A DNA stretch of 64,000 nucleotides, taken from Branchiostoma belcheri. Lineage: Eukaryota; Chordata; Leptocardii; Amphioxiformes; Branchiostomatidae. The notes under the pieces were generated by a model. That model searched no databases. It had not been told where the DNA came from and saw only the letters and a program-made list of their open reading frames with translations. The translations under genes and the position numbers were made by a program. The stretch is from positions 1,042,758-1,106,757 of the forward strand of contig NW_017802935.1 in the NCBI RefSeq assembly GCF_001625305.1, given 5' to 3'. Positions 54,314-64,000 of the stretch are shown here, piece by piece. The first letter of the stretch is position 1. Every line of letters starts with the position of its first letter.

Positions 54314-54672
54314 TTAGGCCACACCAATTTAATTTGTTGTTTCTCTGATTCACCATGTCCATTTTTTTCTGTTTGGAAAAAAAAAACATTGTTCTAAAGA
54401 AACTGCAAAATGCTCAATAAAAGACATTTTTTGGCCACAGTGGTTGAAGAAAGTCCTTTTCTTCCTAGTTAAAGTTGTTCATTGTAACAATGCATTTTTG
54501 TTTCATTAAAAGTTCAAAATCTATTGTTATAATTATAAACCAGCCTGGTATGTTCACTTCATGGCTCATATTGTAACATTTCCGGCTATCATGGGGTGCC
54601 TTGGCCTGTTTTTTCCTGATTTTTTTTCTGAAAAAAATTCGAGAAACAACAAATTAAATTGGTGTGGCCTTA
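54314..54672. mobile_element. TTAGGCCACACC inverted-repeat element (copy 6)
   Basis: Ends ttaggccacaccaatttaat and attaaattggtgtggcctta; interior related to copies 2-4 but diverged. It interrupts segmental copy 2. Confidence 0.75.
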
Positions 54673-55821
54673 GGGACCAACAAGAAGGTCACTCTGACCC
54701 AGTACTCACAGACGTCACACGTGAGGGAAAATTCACGTGTCTGCAACCCTCGGGTCAGATATATGGTGAAAGCCGAGACATTCTATAGACTGGTTTATTG
54801 TTGTTGAACAAATAAATCCCAGGACCCACTGGCAGCCGAGATGCATTCGGCTGAATTGTTGGGTCTGGTTACAAGATATAATTACAATTACAATAAAAAA
54901 ATTCAACACACAGCTGTTTACACACATAGGGATAAAATATAACCATTGTTTAAAATCTTATTACTAGTATTACAAATATTCAAATATCTTAAAAGGGTAA
55001 TTTATCAAAGGGTTGTTAAAACGCTACAGTAAAGATAAAATTTGATATGTCCTCATTCGGTCTACAATTCCGGTGAGTCCTGTCTTTTTGAGTGGGAGAA
55101 CAATTTATTCTTTTACCAGCTCAGGTTATATAGATATATGCCTTTAGTCATTCCCCCCAAAACAGGAATTGACTCAAGTTGCTGATTTCAAAGTATCTGT
55201 TGCTCTTGATGTTGAATATATTGTGTGTTAAGGCATAAAATGGTTTGGTGGATACCATCCTCTACAGGCCACTAGCTAGTCTAATTTCTCAGGTTTTGTT
55301 GTTATAGTCGTTGTTTTTTTAGTTGTTCTTTCCAATTTCCATAAGTTGTGTATGATCAGTAACGTTCTACGTGGTTCACGAGACACCGTATCAAGTAGGT
55401 CATATCTATTAGATCGGCCTTTAGTAACCAGCTATTAGCTGCAGGTTGCAAATTTCAATGTCATTCATTGTTCGCTATGTCGAGTAGTCTGCGTTTCAAA
55501 TTAAAAAAAAAAAAGATTGTATTCGTATTTCGTATTTAATGAAGGTTAACGATGTACAAAGACATAGAAGTCACTCAAAACGTCCGGAAATAATATCCGT
55601 AATTTATCCAGTAGCAAAGTTTGAATCGTCTTTGAATAGGCATTGTCCGGACGAAACAAGTTCCAAAGTTGATTTTTCAAGATTCAAGATGCAAGATGGA
55701 TTTATTGGTTATTCTCAGTTAAAAACAACTGAATTGTAAACCAATTTACAAAACATTGGTATATTAAAACTACAGGTTTGCAATCAATATAGGCGTACGA
55801 TTAACAAACCAATAAAAATAC

Positions 55822-57731
55822 ATGTTTCATACATTATAAATTTCCCGGACAACATTTGATGCAGAACACTGTATTACATTTAAAAAGACACCAGTCAGGT
55901 TTTTTTTCCACTTGTAGTTTCCTAGTTCCATTAAGTTTGTGAATGACTCATGTTCACTTCCGGTACGCACACTCACCTCTACATGCAGCCAAGATTCTGC
56001 TGAAGAGGAAAATGACATCAGAGCGGACCTGTTCAGGTGTACCGGACTCGCTAATGAGCCTTTCCCCGCAGTCACAACCTCACGGCAGACCCGGAATGGT
56101 CACGACGGCTGGGCCGTCTGAGGTTGTTTAACTCTTTTGCTCTCACGTGTGCCTTGGCAAGTCTCCACGTTCCAGTCGGAAAGAGGCAGATACAAGTAGA
56201 AAGGTAGCATTTGCAAAGCACCTAACACATAGTGTTAACATTCACATGCACAATGTAGCCTGGCAAACTACTGCTCTGTATATTCGTAGTGTATAGCCGG
56301 ACCAGTCCAGCTCTGCCCTACTACATAATGTAACCCAACACCACAGAGTGTCTACTATAGCACCAGTTACCATGGTGACAGACGTCTGCAGTTGGTCTGT
56401 GTTTTGGCATGTCTACACGTTCCTGTCGGAAAGATGCAGAAGGTAGCATTTGTAAAGCAAAGGCATACACGGCGTTTACCTTCACATGGTCTAGTTTACC
56501 AAATACAGCTAGAATTAGAATTAGAAAGGTAGCATTTTGCAAAGCAAACGCATGCATGGTGTTTACCTTTGCATGGTCTAGCCTACCAAGGCACTGCTCT
56601 GTTTTTCTTACTCAAACACACACACATATATATATATATATACTAAGTATATACCAGTACATCCAGCTCTGTTCTGCCACTTGCTACATAATGTAACGCA
56701 ACACCACAGGGTGTCTGCTGCAGCACCAGTTACCATAGTGACAGCCGTCTGGTCCAGGTCATTGACCTTATGTGTTTCGAGAAGACGAAGAAACAGAGCA
56801 AAAACAATGTTTTTCTTTCTCCGAAGATAAACAGAGCAAGGCCAGATATCTTAAGCAAACCCTCACCTTATCCAACTGTTGGCCTACTTGAATGTAGATA
56901 ATCGAGAAAATTCCCAAGGATAGTTTATGCTTCAGCTCAGGTCAGCATGGCACAAGAAGAAGACAACCAACGATAAGAATTGAAATTCTGGCAACTGCAT
57001 CGCTACATTCCAAGAGGATATAAACAGGGTAAAGAAGAAGACCACGGATAAGAATTGAATTTTTTGGCAACTGTATAGCTACATTCCTAGACGATCTAAA
57101 TAGGGCAAAAAAGAAGACCAAGACCAAGACCAAATAAGAATTGAATTTTTGGCAACTGTAGCATTATAGCTACATTCCTAGAGGATCTGAAAAGGGCAAA
57201 CATCTCCGGGAGGCAAAGATAGTAGCTTTGGATAGAAGGGCAAGAAAACTTGCTGCTCCCTAAGCGGAAGTTTTTTGGCCTCGGCTTATATCTAACGTGT
57301 TTTACGCGGTTTTATCTACTAGTAGCCTCCATAGCATGCCAAAAACTGGGGGTTTTCATGGTATTTGGGATCTTTTATGTGCTATTTTCTGATTGCATAT
57401 ACATGTAGACAACATACCCGGCCTGGTTGAACAACCCCCGTGTTTTGAACTGGGCTACAGGTTTAAAACAGGTGAAGACCACCAAACCCACAGTTCTATA
57501 AGCCTGCTACGGAGGCTAGTTTTATCGGTGTTCTTTGTTGCACAGGTATTTTTTTTACGCCAGCTTCGGGTGGCAATCTGCCTTGCCTGTTTGATACTAC
57601 ATTGCAGCCACCAAAAGCCTGGCCACTTTGCTACTGCCTTGTCGCCACTGAAGGATCTGCTTGAAGATTAACTTGCTGCATGCCCGATGTGCCAGTAAAG
57701 CACTGGAGGTACTAAGCCAAAGGTAAGGTTA
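55822..57731. repeat. Tandem unit left of the gap
   Basis: About 1.9 kb repeated almost identically at 57792-59655. Differences include tandem aagaccaagaccaag words and an extra block near 57100 here, and an extra block near 58800 in the other copy. The first ~875 bp also corresponds to 49950-50805. Confidence 0.88.
57323..57518. mobile_element. MITE family A, copy 3
   Basis: Ends tagcctccatagcatgccaa and ggaggcta, same as copy 4 in the duplicated unit. Confidence 0.7.
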
Positions 57732-57771
57732 GGCCATGTTGATTTGATTATATGGATGACATCCTCCGGGG

Positions 57772-57791
57772 NNNNNNNNNNNNNNNNNNNN
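57772..57791. other. Assembly gap (20 N)
   Basis: A short gap of nominal size, lying exactly between the two near-identical 1.9-kb units. The sequence before it (taggccatgttgatttgatt…gatgacatcctcc) is the start of a TAGGCCA-type element. Confidence 0.99.
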
Positions 57792-59655
57792 ATGTTTCAT
57801 ACATTATAAATTTCCCGGACAACATTTGATGCAGAACACTGTATTACATTTAAAAAGACACCAGTCAGGTTTTTTTTCCACTTGTAGTTTCCTAGTTCCA
57901 TTAAGTTTGTGAATGACTCATGTTCACTTCCGGTACGCACACTCACCTCTACATGCAGCCAAGATTCTGCTGAAGAGGAAAATGACATCAGAGCGGACCT
58001 GTTCAGGTGTACCGGACTCGCTAATGAGCCTTTCCCCGCAGTCACAACCTCACGGCAGACCCGGAATGGTCACGACGGCTGGGCCGTCTGAGGTTGTTTA
58101 ACTCTTTTGCTCTCACGTGTGCCTTGGCAAGTCTCCACGTTCCAGTCGGAAAGAGGCAGATACAAGTAGAAAGGTAGCATTTGCAAAGCACCTAACACAT
58201 AGTGTTAACATTCACATGCACAATGTAGCCTGGCAAACTACTGCTCTGTATATTCGTAGTGTATAGCCGGACCAGTCCAGCTCTGCCCTACTACATAATG
58301 TAACCCAACACCACAGAGTGTCTACTATAGCACCAGTTACCATGGTGACAGACGTCTGCAGTTGGTCTGTGTTTTGGCATGTCTACACGTTCCTGTCGGA
58401 AAGATGCAGAAGGTAGCATTTGTAAAGCAAAGGCATACACGGCGTTTACCGTTCACATGGTCTAGTTTACCAAATACAGCTAGAATTAGAATTAGAAAGG
58501 TAGCATTTTGCAAAGCAAACGCATGCATGGTGTTTACCTTTGCATGGTCTAGCCTACCAAGGCACTGCTCTGTTTTTCTTACTCAAACACACACACATAT
58601 ATATATATATATACTAAGTATATACCAGTACATCCAGCTCTGTTCTGCCACTTGCTACATAATGTAACGCAACACCACAGGGTGTCTGCTGCAGCACCAG
58701 TTACCATAGTGACAGCCGTCTGGTCCAGGTCATTGACCTTATGTGTTTCGAGAAGACGAAGAAGCAGAGCAAAAACGTTTTTCTTTCTCCGAAGATAAAC
58801 ATAATGACTGATAAAGGAACAAGTGAAAACACAGAGCTAGAGCAAGGCCAGATATCTTAAGCAAACCTTCACCTTAGCCAACTGTTGGCCTACTTGAATA
58901 TAGATAATCGAGAAAATTCCCAAGGATAGTTTATGCTTCAGCTCAGGTCAGCATGGCACGAGAAGAAGACGACCAACGATAAGAATAGAATTTTTTGGCA
59001 ACTGTATCGCTAAATTCCTAGAGGATCTAAAGAGGGCAAAGAAGAAGACCACGGACAAGAATTGAATTTTTGGCAACTGTAACGTTATAGCTGCATTCCT
59101 AGAGGATCTGAAAAGGTCAAACATCTCCGGGAGGCAGAGATAGTAGCTTTCGATAGAAGGGCAAGAAAACTTGCTGCTCCCTAAGCGGAAGTTTTTGGCC
59201 TCGGCTTATATCTAACGTGTTTTACGCGGTTTTATCTACTAGTAGCCTCCATAGCATGCCAAAAACTGGGGGTCTTCATGGTATTTGGGATCTTTTATGT
59301 GCTATTTTCTGATTGCATATACTTGTAGACAACATACCCGGCCTGGTTGAACTACCCCCGTGTTCTGAACTGGGCTACAGGTTTAAAACAGGTGAAGACC
59401 ACCAAACCCCTAGTTCTATAAGCCTGCTACGGAGGCTAGTTTTATCGGGGGTTTCTTTTTGTACTGGTGTCTTTTTTTACGCCAGCTTCGGGTGGCAAAA
59501 GGCCTTGCCTGTTTGATACTACATTGCAGCCACCAAAAGCCTGGCCACTTTGCTACTGCCTTGTCGCCACCAAAAGATCTGCTTGGAGATTAACTTGCTG
59601 CATATGCTTGATGTGCCAGTAAAGCACTGGAGGATCTAAGTCAAAGGTAAGGTTA
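57792..59655. repeat. Tandem unit right of the gap
   Basis: Near-identical counterpart of 55822-57731; see that entry. It contains MITE family A copy 4 at 59243-59438. Confidence 0.88.
59243..59438. mobile_element. MITE family A, copy 4
   Basis: Same ends and interior as copy 3, with a few substitutions. Confidence 0.7.
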
Positions 59656-60134
59656 CAGCCAGTCATACAATTAGTCTTCACCATTTCGACTCACCAAGCA
59701 GCTTTTTCATGCTGTTTTGTAATTGAAGCTATGTTGACAATTTACGCACAAAACTTCGTCTTGCCTTGCTTATATGATTCATTGTGTGTACACTGGGCTA
59801 ATTTTGTCCTCCTTCGTGATCCAATTTTTGTTCCACTGAATGCAGTTTCCGTTCGATCATTCTCCTCTACCGGAGAACTTGTCTTCTATCTATGGCTATT
59901 TATACCGTTACTGTCGTATGTATCATGTATATACATGTAGTAATGAGCCCATCCGTTTACATTATACAGGAAATCTCTCGTTTGAGTCAGTCGGTGAATT
60001 CATCTTCCACAATAGGTACATCATAATGAGCCAAAGCTATAGCCTCCTCCAGACCTTCCTAAAGGGCTATGGATAGTAAGATTTGGTACAAAGAGGTTCA
60101 GTAATTATCCAGGGGAGTGTGCATCGGTAAGGGT
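59656..60134. other. Intergenic, nothing recognised
   Basis: No exon or repeat is supported here. Confidence 0.35.
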
Positions 60135-60316
60135 TAGCTTCTACCAGGCTTTGGGAGGCGGCTGGAAAGAGTAGAAATCGGCCAAATAGAGACTCTGAGA
60201 TAACATGCCAGGGGCAAACTGTTCTCTCCCAGCCGACAAACTCCCCTGGCATGTTATCTCTCTATTTGGCCGATTTCTACTCTTTCCAGCCGCCTCCCGA
60301 AGCCTGATAGAGGCTA
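60135..60316. mobile_element. Inverted-repeat element (TAGCTTCTACCAGGC family)
   Basis: Inverted arms of about 75 bp: tagcttctaccaggctttgg … agataacatgccaggggc and the mirror, ending cctgatagaggcta. Related arms occur in the 2450-4415 array and at 30889-31050. Non-coding. Confidence 0.8.
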
Positions 60317-60430
60317 GGTAAGGGTAACATTTTGCCCTACCTTCAAGGGAAAATGAACTCTTTGGTAGCTAACCCCACCTGGCCAATTATCCCCCCCTGT
60401 TTCGCTAGATTTTACTATTCTGTAACCCGC

Positions 60431-60621
60431 TAGCCTCCGTAGCAGGCTTATAGAACTGGGGGTTTGGTGGTCCTCGTCTGTTTTCTGATTAGCCCAGTTC
60501 TATTAAAACGGGGGTAATTCAACCAGGCCGGCTATGTTGTCTATATGCAATCAGGAAATAGCACATAAAAGCTCCCAAAGACCCCCAAAACCCCCAGTTT
60601 TTTGGCATGCTATGGAGGCTA
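60431..60621. mobile_element. MITE family A, copy 5
   Basis: About 190 bp, ends tagcctccgtagcaggctta and ggcatgctatggaggcta. The best-preserved copy in this orientation. Confidence 0.75.
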
Positions 60622-60980
60622 GTAACCCGCGTTGTTAGCCTGGTGGAGACTATGATATACTAGTACATTGTCATGAGTCAGTGCAGCTAGTAACAGGTTG
60701 TTGGGTTACTGGAGTGAAAAGAACGGAAGAAGCGGGGGCAATAAAGGAAGCGGTTACTCCGGTCCTCGCCCCCAAAAATAGCCCGCGTATCTCTTTGTTT
60801 CCTGTGAAGAGCATGATGATTTCGCGGATACAAAGTTTCCAAAGTTGCCGGTCCTTCAGATCCGGGATTAACCGCGAACCGGAGGCAGGTGCCGTGCCGT
60901 GGTATATTATTGTGCGTTGGCGACGGCCCTCCCAACTAATGAGGTACTCCATATGCGCGTGCGTGCGGCACGAGGTAGAG

Positions 60981-60987
60981 TGTATAT
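60981..60987 (+). promoter_or_regulatory. TATA box of the gene starting at 61073
   Basis: tatatag lies in a GC-richer context (gagtgtatatagagggagag) 86 bp before the start codon. That would place transcription start near 61010-61015 and give a 5' UTR of about 60 nt containing a (CTA)n run. Confidence 0.5.
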
Positions 60988-61072
60988 AGAGGGAGAGGCA
61001 GGGTCTAAGGCCTTCATACTCCGTCACTCCAGAAAGCCGCCTGCACCTCACCACTACTACTACTACTACAAC

Positions 61073-61195
61073 ATGGGCATGGGAGAGACCTGCGTGCCGG
61101 CGAGGAGGATACCGGCGGCGGCGGCCTTAGCGTATCTGTTGCTGCTACTGTTGCTTCAATGTCACACCGGCGCCGAGGGCTATGTAACAACCGGG
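61073..61195 (+). CDS. First coding exon of an unidentified secreted or membrane protein
   Basis: 41 codons from ATG to a good donor (accggg|gtaagc), phase 0. The peptide begins M-G-M-G-E-T-C-V-P-A-R-R, followed by a hydrophobic core of Ala and a run of seven Leu (residues about 19-32), then Q-C-H-T-G-A-E-G. This is a typical signal peptide with likely cleavage after the Gly-Ala-Glu-Gly region. The rise in GC content, the TATA box upstream and the clean donor support a real exon. A second in-frame Met (residue 3) could also start. No downstream exon is recognised before the window ends, so the family is unknown. Confidence 0.65.
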
Positions 61196-62055
61196 GTAAG
61201 CACAACGCTATTGTACTATCATAATGGTTCTATACTTGAATGGGTAGCGTATGTAGTTTGTACTGTATCCAGAACCGCGTCTGTCTAGTTCTATGCCTGA
61301 GTGACTGAGGGTTAGGAATGAACACCAATCAAATTATTAAGGTTAGGAATCTTAGGAGCAGGCACGGTTCTGGATAGTTTCCGGCAATCCAAGAACGTAG
61401 ACCTGCCCCAGGCACGGTTCTGGATACGCGTGGACTATCCATAACCGTGCCTGTACATGTGCGTGGTTCTGGATGAAACACAATTCTGGATACGCTTGAT
61501 TGGACAATCAATACCCTTGTCTGAGCATGGTTCTGGATAAAACACGATTATGAATATAACAAACACACAACTCCTTACTCGGTAGGGAGAGGTGGACATG
61601 CGGTATAGTAGAAGCGATTTCCTTACACCTTAATGAAGTTTATAGACCAGGTAAACGATATTCAGATAGACAATTCAAACTAGCACTGCACGAAAAGGGG
61701 CAAACGAACGTGGCAAATACAGGGTTAGTCCCGTAATACTAGTAACTGCTTTTGGCAATTGATTCCTATCACTTATCTGGCGTCAATCGCCATCCTTAAG
61801 GCAGACATTATACCAGGCGCACCGAGGAGACTTTCCAGGAATTTGACTTTTTGGTAAATCCTTCTGTTGAAGCTAGCTTTTAACGGTAACGCTACCATAG
61901 GAATCTGTACACAAATAAAAGTGAGCTATACCAATATGGGTGTACTCTGCTGTTGCCGCCTAAGTCAACAATTACCAGCCAAATTCCAGGAAAGCCTGCT
62001 CGGCGCGTCTGGTGTACTGTCTGCCTTAACAATGACGATAAATGCCAGGTACATG
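61196..62055. other. Intron of the 61073 gene with repeats
   Basis: 61260-61550 holds several ccaggcacggttctggatac blocks in both orientations, of the family also seen at 45.3 and 46.85 kb. The rest is unassigned. Confidence 0.4.
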
Positions 62056-62508
62056 TAAGGCCACACCGTCTTAATTTTATGGATGACATCCACGCGCGCC
62101 TTGATTTTCGCCTGTTCTCAAAAAAAAAATTATAATAATAAAAGATCACCTTCTCCGAGGCTCTGGCCTGGCTCTAGGTCTGGGTAGTCCATGGTAGATA
62201 GCGACAAGGATAGTAGATAGTAACTCTGGAGGATGGCACCCAGGCTGTCGAAGCTCCACGACTCAAGACCTCAGTACATACGGACAGTGCCGATTTATAA
62301 ACTCTGCAAAAAGTCAGCATGTGCTGGCTTGTCGTATACGTACGTCGCTATGTACTGCCGCAAATTCGCAATACATGTACCTGCTTTGTATTCCTGTGGT
62401 TTTGTGGCATTTTTATTTCTGGTCGGATTTTTTTTTTATTCGCCCGCGCGCACTAATTTTGGGGTCTTCAGAGGATGCCATCCATGAAATTAAATCGGTG
62501 TGGCCTAA
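62056..62508. mobile_element. TTAGGCCACACC inverted-repeat element (copy 7)
   Basis: Ends taaggccacaccgtcttaat and taaatcggtgtggcctaa. Same subtype as 6301-6707 (shared ttttatggatgacatccacg, ctggctctagg, cgaagctccacgactcaag). Confidence 0.75.
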
Positions 62509-62594
62509 GTGATAAGAATCAAATACCCACATGCACGTGTCTACTACTTACAAGACTCAACTCAACTAAATACGGAAGATAGCTTCAGGACACG

Positions 62595-62725
62595 TCGATG
62601 AAGGTTAGATATCCAGGTAATACGATACGCCAAAAAGCAGTTGCTCAAGCAACTGGATATGATTTTGGAAACGGTCAGACGTTTTAGCTAGTATCCACTA
62701 GCTTTCATCAGTGACTGAGAGACCA
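62595..62725. repeat. Dispersed repeat (half-palindrome family)
   Basis: Contains atgaaggttagatatccagg, acgccaaaaagcagttgctc, aactggatatgattttggaa and ctagtatccactagctttca. This is the longest representative of the family with the palindrome at 17301-17344. Confidence 0.6.
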
Positions 62726-63565
62726 GAGGGGAAATGCAGGTTTATAAGCACTAACTATTGATTGATAGCTTCAGGACGTTTCGAGTGACATTGAGTGGCT
62801 AGCATTATAACGCTCTGTCAGTTCATTCTAGTGAGGCTAAAGATAAGAAGAGTGATGGAAACTCGAAACGCCCGGAGGTAATATCAGTATTTATCCAGTA
62901 GTAGAGTTGGAATTATATAAGTCTATTAAAGGGGCATTATGTAACAATTTGGCACCAAAAATTGAAATATTTTATTTAAAGAAATATTCGTGAAATGGTA
63001 ATTTACTCTAACTCTTACTTTTCATAACATATTTGTGCAACAATCTTACATTTCTGACATCTATGGTTGGCGCTAAAAATGTTCAACATAAGGCGCACTC
63101 AGTTTGTGGTGCCACCTCAAACTACCAGAATGTAAACAAACATGGCTGACAGCTGTCTTTCAAACCTTTAAACACGCTCGTAAGACGTCATGATCATATT
63201 TTGACAATTACACTTCCTAAATGACAATTATTTGCAATGGTATAGGGTTGATCCAAATTACATTGTAAAGAAATCACGAGAAAATTTACTATTGTTATCG
63301 CCGTAAAGTTACATAATGCAGCTTTAAGTCTATATGTAAGATTTCTATACAGTTTCAGTTACTGCTGTCAGTACCTGTAACCTTGCCGTGTGCTCTGTTG
63401 TTTTCTTTGCAGGAAATTTAGTTGTAGGTAACTGTCAAAATATTTTTCTTAGTCACTCTAGTTCTTCTTCTTCTCGGGTCACCATTCACTGCTCCCTCCA
63501 ATACTCCGCGCATGCCCTTCCTCTGGGAGTCAGGGCTTCCAGGTCCTCCTTTGAGCAGTCTATAA
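62726..63565. other. Non-coding, nothing recognised
   Basis: No supported exon. A tttctttgcag at about 63402-63412 looks like an acceptor, but the phase-0 continuation meets a stop at the third codon. Confidence 0.35.
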
Positions 63566-63722
63566 TCTCCAAGCAGATCCCTCTCGGTGGCAAAAAAGAC
63601 AGTATCAAATTGTCCAGACAGTATCCATTAGCCAGAGAAGCTCCGCGGCCACCGACAAAAAAACAAAATGGCCATATATATAAAAAGCTAACGATCATTC
63701 CCCCACAACCTCTGCTTGGAGA
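63566..63722. mobile_element. CTCTCCAAGCAGA MITE (copy 3)
   Basis: 157 bp; ends tctccaagcaga / tctgcttggaga; same interior as 8567-8730. Confidence 0.7.
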
Positions 63723-64000
63723 GTAGTCACTCTAGTCAAGACGAAGGTTCAAGCAAGAAGTAATAACGAAGGTCCTAAGAAATGGCAGTAAATGTCAACA
63801 TCAGACAGAATTCCCCATCCGGAATACTTTGTTGTTTTGCCGCTGTGAAATTGCATTGGATGCCTTCAAAGAAACCTCGCGTCATGAATACACGACGTAA
63901 CAAGGGAAGTGATTAACCTTTACTGCATGTTGTCTCCTCGGCCTTTTCGTGAAACGAAACTAACGAATTCGTCTCTACGTGGAGAGGTTACTAAGTATCA

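Larger units (their letters stand above)
53147..55821. repeat. Segmental repeat unit, copy 2, 5' part
   Basis: Homologous to 48549-49960 but interrupted by a LINE (53309-54082) and an inverted-repeat element (54314-54672). 54673-55180 is not shared with copy 1 and holds nothing I recognise. Confidence 0.75.

Noticed and set aside
63388..63726. Possible second exon of the 61073 gene after tttctttgcag
   Set aside because: The required phase 0 reads Glu-Ile-stop; the longer frame here is mostly a Ser run and a MITE.

Overview
This is a eukaryotic, intron-rich and very repeat-rich window. I infer an invertebrate chordate, most likely a lancelet (Branchiostoma). The reasons are animal-type proteins close in length to their vertebrate counterparts, compact multi-exon genes, many short inverted-repeat transposons, tRNA-derived SINEs and LINE tails, and two assembly gaps. 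The species call is inference; the gene calls rest on spliced translations read directly from the sequence.

Genes. (1) A ZSWIM7/SWS1-like gene on the minus strand (10963-12091, two exons, 142 aa). It is followed downstream by four extra partial copies of its last exon (9497-10792). (2) Head-to-head with it, a PUSL1-like tRNA pseudouridine synthase on the plus strand (13068-17813, eight exons, 289 aa). (3) A Rab-family GTPase on the plus strand (24382-28908, six exons, 217 aa) with His in place of the switch II Gln. (4) GMPPA, the GDP-mannose pyrophosphorylase alpha subunit, on the minus strand (32779-44959, twelve exons, 419 aa), tail-to-tail with the Rab gene. (5) The first coding exon of an unidentified secreted or membrane protein on the plus strand (61073-61195), with a TATA box upstream; the rest of the gene is not recognised in the window.

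Layout. 1-9 kb is non-genic: three tandem arrays (2.45-4.4, 4.6-5.9 and 7.5-8.2 kb) and several foldback elements. 9.5-45 kb holds the four complete genes, whose introns carry terminal-inverted-repeat elements, SINEs and 5'-truncated LINEs. 45-48.5 kb is repeat debris. 48.5-59.7 kb is a set of diverged tandem segmental copies. These were later interrupted by a CR1/Jockey-type LINE (50807-52912), a second truncated LINE (53309-54082), a SINE (49076-49305) and an inverted-repeat element (54314-54672). Comparing the copies reveals which insertions came later. 59.7-64 kb contains the start of gene 5 and more repeats.

A theme of the window is local duplication of exon/intron junctions. The ZSWIM7 last exon occurs five times, the 3' part of PUSL1 exon 4 twice, the exon 1 donor of the Rab gene twice and its exon 3 acceptor three times. 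The genes themselves serve unrelated housekeeping roles (recombination repair, tRNA modification, membrane traffic, nucleotide-sugar synthesis), and I see no shared pathway.
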